From NCBI RefSeq assembly GCF_032598785.1, contig NZ_CP102984.1: a DNA stretch of 64,000 nt; one strand, written 5' to 3'. The notes below the pieces were generated by a model that made no database searches, was not told the DNA's origin, and saw nothing but the letters and a program-made list of their open reading frames with translations. Shown piece after piece: positions 59,400 to 64,000 of this stretch. Every line of letters starts with the position of its first letter. Within the stretch, counting starts at the first letter, position 1. A program made the translations under genes and the position numbers. Source of the DNA: Terrisporobacter petrolearius (GTDB lineage Bacteria > Bacillota > Clostridia > Peptostreptococcales > Peptostreptococcaceae).

Positions 59400-60623
59400 T
59401 TAAATAAGTCTTCCTTCATACATTATTGATAATTCACCATAAACTTTGCCCCAATTTCTAAGGGGTAAGGTCCATTTTTTTGTTGCTTCAAAAGTAGCTA
59501 AATACAATGCTTTAAGTAATGATACATCACTTGGAAAAACGCTACGTTGACGATTTAAACGGCGATAGCTACTATTGAGACTTTCAATTGCATTAGTTGT
59601 ATATATAACTTTACGAACGTCTGCAGAAAATTTAAAAATTGGACAAATAGCATCCCAGTTAGTTGACCAACTTTTCATGGCATTTGGATAATGATTTTGC
59701 CATTTTTCTGTTACACTAAGCATAATCGCATGTCCTTGTTCTTCATTTGAAGCATGATAAATTGATTTTAAATCCTTTGCAAATTCTTTTTTATCTTTAT
59801 CTGATACATGTTTTAAAGTGTTACGCACTTGATGAACTATACATCTTTGGTATTCTGTATTTGGAAAGGCTACATTAATTGAATCTTTTATACCTGTAAG
59901 TCCATCCGCACAAAGTATTAAAATATCTTTAACACCTCTATTTTTTAATTCATTTAAAATTCCTAACCAATATTTACTGCTTTCATTTTGACCAATTTGA
60001 ATACTTAGAACCTCTTTTTTACCATTTTCATTCACCCCAAGGATAATATACGCTGCTAGTTTTTTAATTACATGATTATCTCTCACCGAAAAATGAACAG
60101 CATCAATAAATATTATAGGATAAACCTCACTCAGCGGACGCTGTTGCCAATCTTTTATTTCAGGAAGTAACCTATCGGTTATATCAGAGACCATACCTTC
60201 GCTAACTTCAAATCCATATATATCATCAATTTGATCTGAGATTTGACGAGTTGATAGCCCTCTAGCATACATAGAAATTATTTTTTGTTCGATACTTGAA
60301 ATGTCTTTTTGTCTTTTTTTTACTAACTGTGGCTCAAAAGTATTTTCGCGGTCTTGTGGTACATCAATTTCAAATTCACCATATTGGCTTCTAACCATTT
60401 TAGGCTTACTACCGTTACGTGAATTACTAGATTCAGTTCTTTCATAAGGTTCATACCCTAAGTGATTATCTAGCTCCGCCTTAAGCATGCTCTCTATAGT
60501 TCCGCCAAGTAGATCTTTTAAGGCTTCTTGTATATCTTCAGCGCTTTGAATATCATACTCTTCAATTAAATTTGCTATGATATTTCTTTTTCCTTCGCTA
60601 AGCTTTTGTTTTCTTTTTGCCAT
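59400..60623 (-). CDS. IS256-family transposase of element B
   Basis: The 407-residue mutator-type transposase has IEQKIISMYARGLSTRQISDQIDDIYGFEVSEGMVSDITD, IFIDAVHFSVRDNHVIKKLAAYIILG, ILILCADGLTGIKDSINVAF and VIYTTNAIESLNSSYRRLNRQRSVFPSDVSLLKALYLATFEATKKW. It starts after TAGGAGGCTG on the minus strand. It is a distant relative of the transposase of element A (same domain order, clearly different sequence), so the two elements arrived separately. Confidence 0.92.
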   Translation of the reverse strand: MAKRKQKLSEGKRNIIANLIEEYDIQSAEDIQEALKDLLGGTIESMLKAELDNHLGYEPYERTESSNSRNGSKPKMVRSQYGEFEIDVPQDRENTFEPQLVKKRQKDISSIEQKIISMYARGLSTRQISDQIDDIYGFEVSEGMVSDITDRLLPEIKDWQQRPLSEVYPIIFIDAVHFSVRDNHVIKKLAAYIILGVNENGKKEVLSIQIGQNESSKYWLGILNELKNRGVKDILILCADGLTGIKDSINVAFPNTEYQRCIVHQVRNTLKHVSDKDKKEFAKDLKSIYHASNEEQGHAIMLSVTEKWQNHYPNAMKSWSTNWDAICPIFKFSADVRKVIYTTNAIESLNSSYRRLNRQRSVFPSDVSLLKALYLATFEATKKWTLPLRNWGKVYGELSIMYEGRLI

Positions 60624-60705
60624 AATAAAACAGCCTCCTAGAATAATTAAATATTATCATAGAAAGCTGTTGAATTTTGTTATTTACAGAGTTTTTTCAC
60701 ACACT

Positions 60706-61522
60706 CGATTTAAAAATATACAAAAGTGTTGTTACTGATATAAGTTCGGGCTGTATATTATGCACGGATAGGACAAGTGCATATATAGCAAATATAATAG
60801 CAGTAAATGAACCATATTTAATGTTAAGATGCCATTCTATGTCAACTGTTTATTTAGCTGGTTCTAGTGGTATGACTACCGCATCATCTATTCATGCCGT
60901 ATCTGGTTCTATTATAACAGTTAACACAACACTACAAACTGGAAGAAAAGGCTCCACATCTCACATATATACATCGGGTAATGGTCAAGTATTCGCAGAT
61001 GGAGTTACATGGGATACTACCGTATCTAGCGGTAATAATGATTCAACTGGTAATGATAAAGTTACTAAAACTGTTACAGTTAAATCAACATCTGGTGATA
61101 CATATAGAAGTACTTATACATCATGGAAAAAAGACGGAACAGTCAGACAAGGTAACGCATACGGTTCTGGTAACTGTGATGGTTTCTGGTTCTTTGGTTC
61201 CTCATTATCAACATATTTAGCTAAAAATCCAACAGCCATAACAATAACAGTGACACGACAAACTGGTGGTTCTGGGTCAGATGTTAACTTAACTATGATA
61301 ACACATAACCATACTAGTCGACCAAGTGGTTCAGGTACAGTTAAGGAAACATTACGAGCATTTAAAGCTGGAGCAAATAAAAGCACAACGATTAATCTAT
61401 CATCAGCTGAAATTGCCAAATTAAAGAACTATAAAGGTGTGGGACTTAAAACGTCATATAGTGCAACAAACTACGCTGTTTGTTCAGGTACATGTACTAT
61501 AAAAGTTACTTATAAAGAATAG
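60706..61522 (+). pseudogene. Prophage tail/structural protein, 5' end removed at the IS256 junction
   Basis: Reading continues open across the IS end (a TTG at 60677 inside the element gives a fused frame), but phage-like coding begins about 60706 with DLKIYKSVVTDISS. The rest is Ser/Thr/Gly-rich beta structure. It ends ETLRAFKAGANKSTTINLSSAEIAKLKNYKGVGLKTS and CSGTCTIKVTYKE, which resembles the C-terminal domain of clostridial phage tail or fibre proteins. No native start or ribosome site remains, so the upstream part was lost when element B or a deletion beside it formed this junction. Confidence 0.7.
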
Positions 61523-61580
61523 AAATAATACTATAGGTAGCTAAATATTAAAATGAATAATATTATGGGAGGTATTGAAT

Positions 61581-61832
61581 ATGGAAGCAACACAGATTTT
61601 AAATCATGTATATAAACAAGAGGTAGCAAATGCAATTGAACAAAAGGTTTTATTTCAAACTCAATTAGAAATATCTAGAGAAGCAATAAAGCAAAAGGAT
61701 AATGAAATTAAACAGTTAAAAGAAGAAAATTTAAAAATTAAAAATGAAATTGAGGCTTTACAATGTAAGCAAGTATATTTAGATGATAAGATTGAACAAA
61801 TGGAAGGTGAGCAAGAATGTATGGCAAATTAA
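61581..61832 (+). CDS. Small coiled-coil prophage protein
   Basis: The 83-residue protein (ATG 61581 after GGGAGGT) is almost entirely helical with heptads in IEQKVLFQTQLEISREAIKQKDNEIKQLKEENLKIKNEIEALQ. It overlaps the next gene by 16 bases, so the two are translationally coupled. Such small proteins often follow the tail fibre gene in clostridial phages, possibly as fibre assembly helpers. I do not know a specific function. Confidence 0.7.
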   Translation: MEATQILNHVYKQEVANAIEQKVLFQTQLEISREAIKQKDNEIKQLKEENLKIKNEIEALQCKQVYLDDKIEQMEGEQECMAN

Positions 61833-62161
61833 TAAATGGCGTACTATATACACCACCTAGAGATTTAGTAACTGACGAAGGTAAAGTTATTATAGACTTT
61901 GACACTAACGAAAAATTACTAAAACAGATGGGCTATAAATTAGTTACTAGAAATATACCAGAGTATGACCCTACAACACAAAAACTAATATTAGGAAGTC
62001 ATTCAGAGGATGACAATAATATAATAATAAACTATATTGTAGCAACTATACCAGTTGACCCAATGGTTGAATTAGAACGAAAAGTAGATGATCTTACAAC
62101 AAACAACAATATGCTGAAAGAGTGTATTTTAGAAATGAGTGAAATCGTATATGGTGGTTAG
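61817..62161 (+). CDS. Prophage tail-associated accessory protein
   Basis: The 114-residue protein begins MYGKLINGVLYTPPRDLVTDEGKV and has a C-terminal helix with VELERKVDDLTTNNNMLKECILEMSEIV, probably a coiled coil. Similar proteins with an MYGKLINGxL start lie after tail fibre genes in clostridial phages. It overlaps the preceding gene. Function is not known to me; a fibre assembly or attachment role is a guess from position. Confidence 0.65.
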   Translation: MYGKLINGVLYTPPRDLVTDEGKVIIDFDTNEKLLKQMGYKLVTRNIPEYDPTTQKLILGSHSEDDNNIIINYIVATIPVDPMVELERKVDDLTTNNNMLKECILEMSEIVYGG

Positions 62162-62430
62162 AAAACTACTATACAGAATATTATTTAAGTAAAGAAATAT
62201 AGTGCAAACAATTAGATAGTAATTATAGTAGTTCAAATATACTATTATAATATATAATACTTATATAGTTGTAATAATTACAATATAGATAATATATTAA
62301 ATAACATGCGTAATAAGTAGCCATAAACATTAAGTGGTATACCAAAGCAGTATATACGTAATAACAGTACTATAGATTATGAATTAGTAGTAAATGACAT
62401 TTATTAAATTAAAAAAAGGGGGGAATTATA
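62162..62430. other. AT-rich intergenic region in the prophage
   Basis: This 269-base stretch is extremely AT-rich, with several TATAAT-like words (for example near 62250) and no open frame. It probably holds a separate promoter for the lipoprotein gene, whose Shine-Dalgarno AAAGGGGGG is at its end. Confidence 0.4.
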
Positions 62431-63276
62431 ATGTTAAGAAAATTAATGAGTTTAGGTATGATAGCAATAATAAGTGCAAGTTTAATGGTTGGATGTAGTA
62501 CAACAGAACAGGCAGTTGATGACGCGAAACAAGCAGTAGAACAAAATAGTTTAAGCTTAAATGCTAAATTTGGTAAGGTTATAGAGGTTAATGAAAACAA
62601 CAGAGTATTAGTAGTAAAAGTTGAGATGGAGAACGGAACTTCTGGTGATGGTGTTGAGATGGTTAAACGTGCTTTTAGCAATGTATATCAATTTACAGAA
62701 CAATTGGACTTATCTAAATATGAGGAACTTCAATATTGGGGAACAGTTCAATTAACAGATGGTACAACATCTAAAGAAGTTAGTTTTTCAATTAAATCTG
62801 ATGGTTTAAAACAAATGAGTGATTTGACAAGAGAATGGAAAGACATGAACCAAATGGCTACAATCGTTTTAGACTTCTGGACAACTGATGAATACAAAGA
62901 CGATTTGCAAGTCTTATACACATATAATCAATCAGAGGAACAAACTAACAACAACAACAAAAATAAAACAACTGAGACAAGTGCTAAGAAAGGTACAACT
63001 ACAACTAAAAAGCAAACTAATAAGAACAAAACTAAAAAGAATACTAAAGATGATAATTATGATGAAGATGGTTTTTATACAGGAGTTAAAGACGGTACAC
63101 ATTTAGGCGAAATAGGTAAAGAACAAGACGAACAACATGAACAAGAGGAATCCACATGCGACTTCTGTGGTGTACAAAGTAATAGTGTAGAAAGACATGG
63201 TAACTATAAATTATGTGTTAGTTGTTATAGCGGAGTAAAAAATAGTGAAGAAGGGGAAAGCAAATTATACGAATAA
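62431..63276 (+). CDS. Prophage-encoded lipoprotein with C-terminal zinc ribbon
   Basis: The 281-residue protein has a lipoprotein signal (MLRKLMSLGMIAIISASLMV then GCSTT, lipidated Cys22). A folded domain at about 40-170 (FGKVIEVNENNRVLVVKVEM, VYQFTEQLDLSKYEELQYW) is followed by a low-complexity Asn/Lys/Thr linker (about 172-210) and a C-terminal Cys4-type motif, CDFC (243, 246) and CVSC (262, 265), with His256. A zinc ribbon on an exported lipoprotein is unusual. Phage lipoproteins can block superinfection, so a surface exclusion or host-modifying role is possible. Start after AAAGGGGGG. Confidence 0.75.
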   Translation: MLRKLMSLGMIAIISASLMVGCSTTEQAVDDAKQAVEQNSLSLNAKFGKVIEVNENNRVLVVKVEMENGTSGDGVEMVKRAFSNVYQFTEQLDLSKYEELQYWGTVQLTDGTTSKEVSFSIKSDGLKQMSDLTREWKDMNQMATIVLDFWTTDEYKDDLQVLYTYNQSEEQTNNNNKNKTTETSAKKGTTTTKKQTNKNKTKKNTKDDNYDEDGFYTGVKDGTHLGEIGKEQDEQHEQEESTCDFCGVQSNSVERHGNYKLCVSCYSGVKNSEEGESKLYE

Positions 63277-63317
63277 CTAATAAAGGATAGTATGAGATAT
63301 GAATAAAGAATTAAATT

Positions 63318-63346
63318 ATAGACTACATAAATCATATGTAGTCTAT
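63318..63346 (+). terminator. Hairpin after the lipoprotein gene, possible weak terminator
   Basis: ATAGACTACATA (63318-63329) pairs perfectly with TATGTAGTCTAT (63335-63346). No T run follows, so termination would be weak or the element may stabilise the mRNA. Confidence 0.5.
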
Positions 63347-63412
63347 GTATAAATTAAGTAAATTCAAGTCTTGTATTATAATGTACACGAGATATATAAA
63401 GGTGGTGGTGAC

Positions 63413-63544
63413 ATGATAGCAAAACTATGGATGCAAGAAATAATAGATGGAAATAAAACTTACACTCAAGTACCAAGATTACTTAAAGAACAAGTAAAAA
63501 CTGTATTAATAAATTCTGGATGTGAAGAACTAATTGTAGAATAG
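63413..63544 (+). CDS. CD1375-family small phage protein
   Basis: The 43-residue protein has the pattern MIAKLWMQEIIDGNKTYTQV then PRLLKEQVKTVLINSG. It matches the very small proteins encoded just before holins in C. difficile-type phages (CD1375 family: start M-x-K-x-Y/W, I-I-x-G-x-K-T-x-x-x-V-P-x-L-L-K-x-x-V). It is preceded by AAAGGTGGTGG. Function unknown. Confidence 0.7.
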   Translation: MIAKLWMQEIIDGNKTYTQVPRLLKEQVKTVLINSGCEELIVE

Positions 63545-63657
63545 TTCTTTTTTATTGCGCAATTTGTATCGATTGCAATAAGTAATCGGTATAAAATCTG
63601 TATAAAGTTGGGATAAAATCTATTAATCGTGTCTACAATCAACGTAGAGGTGAATGC

Positions 63658-63753
63658 ATGATTTTACTATTAGCAGGATTAATAATATGTGTAATAGGGA
63701 TAATTTTTAGTATTTTATCAATTATTGCACTTATAGAAATGTTAAGGATCTAA
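63658..63753 (+). CDS. Tiny membrane peptide upstream of the holin
   Basis: A 31-residue frame starts at ATG 63658, 9 bases after GTAGAGGTG. It is a single hydrophobic helix (LLLAGLIICVIGIIFSILSI) ending EMLRI. It lies in the lysis region, so it may help or oppose holin action. The alternative is a non-coding stretch, but the ribosome site and membrane profile favour a real peptide. Confidence 0.45.
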   Translation: MILLLAGLIICVIGIIFSILSIIALIEMLRI

Positions 63754-63800
63754 TTAATTTTAGAGCCTTTTTTAATACAAAAAACGAAAGAGGTGTTGAA

Positions 63801-64000
63801 ATGCAAGAAAATTTAAATCAAATTAAAGTATTTGTAGTGGCTGGGTTTGGGGCAATAACAAGTTTGTTAGGTATACTAGCTATACCAGTTTATATTTTAG
63901 TTGCTAGTAATATAATAGATTATTTTACAGCATTATTTGCAACTAAGAATAGAGGTCAAAGTATATCCTCTAGCATTGGAATAAAAGGTATAGTTAAAAA
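63801..64000 (+). CDS. Phage holin, TcdE/BhlA-like (3' end outside window)
   Basis: The 66 visible residues start MQENLNQIKVFVVAGFGAIT after AAAGAGGTG and contain membrane helices (VAGFGAITSLLGILAIPVYILVA), then NIIDYFTALFATKNRG, with the conserved D-Y near a helix end, and SSIGIKGIVK. This is the toxin-secretion/phage-lysis holin family that includes TcdE. It forms holes for the endolysin, whose gene should follow just beyond the window. Confidence 0.85.
   Translation, partial: MQENLNQIKVFVVAGFGAITSLLGILAIPVYILVASNIIDYFTALFATKNRGQSISSSIGIKGIVK

Larger units (their letters stand above)
57801..60705 (-). mobile_element. IS256-family element B, interrupted by nested element A
   Basis: Inverted ends GAGACTGTGAAG... 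at 57801 and GAGTGTGTGAAA... read inward from 60705 share CTGTAAATA and AGCTTTCTATGATAA blocks. The transposase lies on the minus strand. Removing element A and one 8-bp target copy leaves about 1,468 bp, normal for IS256. The flanks (TAATAAAA on the left, GATTTAAA on the right) do not match, so the original target duplication is lost, consistent with a deletion next to the right end. Confidence 0.75.

Noticed and set aside
60677..60705. Native N terminus MLFTEFFHTL of the phage tail protein
   Set aside because: These bases belong to the inverted repeat of the IS256-type element, so the apparent start is an artefact of the junction.
1..64000. tRNA, rRNA, T-box or other large RNA genes
   Set aside because: I looked for cloverleaf-like and T-box-like sequences in the larger gaps and found none that could be supported; only the preQ1-type aptamer and the IS110 RNA candidate stand.

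Overview
The window comes from a low-GC (roughly 30% by eye) anaerobic Firmicute, most likely a member of the Peptostreptococcaceae (Clostridioides / Paeniclostridium / Paraclostridium group). The pointers are trans-4-hydroxyproline dehydratase whose catalytic residues fall at the published Clostridioides difficile positions, electron-bifurcating lactate dehydrogenase, queuine salvage of the C. difficile type, toxin-like cell-wall repeats, and C. difficile-type phage genes. This placement is inference; no rRNA or tRNA gene lies in the window.

Positions 1-13 kb: the 3' part of a large acyl-CoA dehydratase activase-like gene, a HEPN-domain gene coupled to a Spx/ArsC-like gene with an in-frame UGA at the catalytic position and a SECIS-like hairpin after it (probable selenoprotein), a GntR-ABC transporter operon, two tandem amino-acid permeases, alanine racemase, larE and an rRNA methyltransferase. 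Positions 12.5-20.5 kb: a Lys-rich protein, an HD hydrolase, a lipoprotein with a two-component system, a PP2C-like protein, a glycosyltransferase and cytidine deaminase.

Positions 20.5-31 kb hold two catabolic or salvage units. First is a queuosine salvage operon (nucleoside hydrolase, ECF transporter S component, radical SAM lyase) behind a preQ1-I type riboswitch. Second is a lactate oxidation operon (FadR-type regulator, permease, nickel-pincer lactate racemase, EtfB, EtfA, FAD lactate dehydrogenase); larE at 10.5 kb supplies a cofactor-making enzyme for the racemase.

Positions 31-47 kb: a secreted NlpC/P60-like enzyme with about 20 cell-wall-binding repeats, two M20 amidohydrolases around an AbgT transporter, a membrane MutS-like ATPase, a hydroxyproline pathway (hypE-hypD-proC) next to a XRE-cupin regulator, PpnP, and a decayed lipase-like gene.

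Positions 47-60.7 kb are rich in insertion sequences: IS3, IS110 with a structured candidate bridge RNA, and one IS256-family element nested in another. They are interleaved with redox genes (flavin reductase, nitroreductase, FMN-binding protein, flavodoxin) and cysKE, whose promoter carries three evenly spaced palindromic operators. A fourth copy of that operator precedes the M20-AbgT operon. The outer IS256 element abuts a 5'-truncated tail gene, and from there to the end lies the late region of a prophage (tail-associated proteins, a lipoprotein with a zinc ribbon, small proteins, holin).
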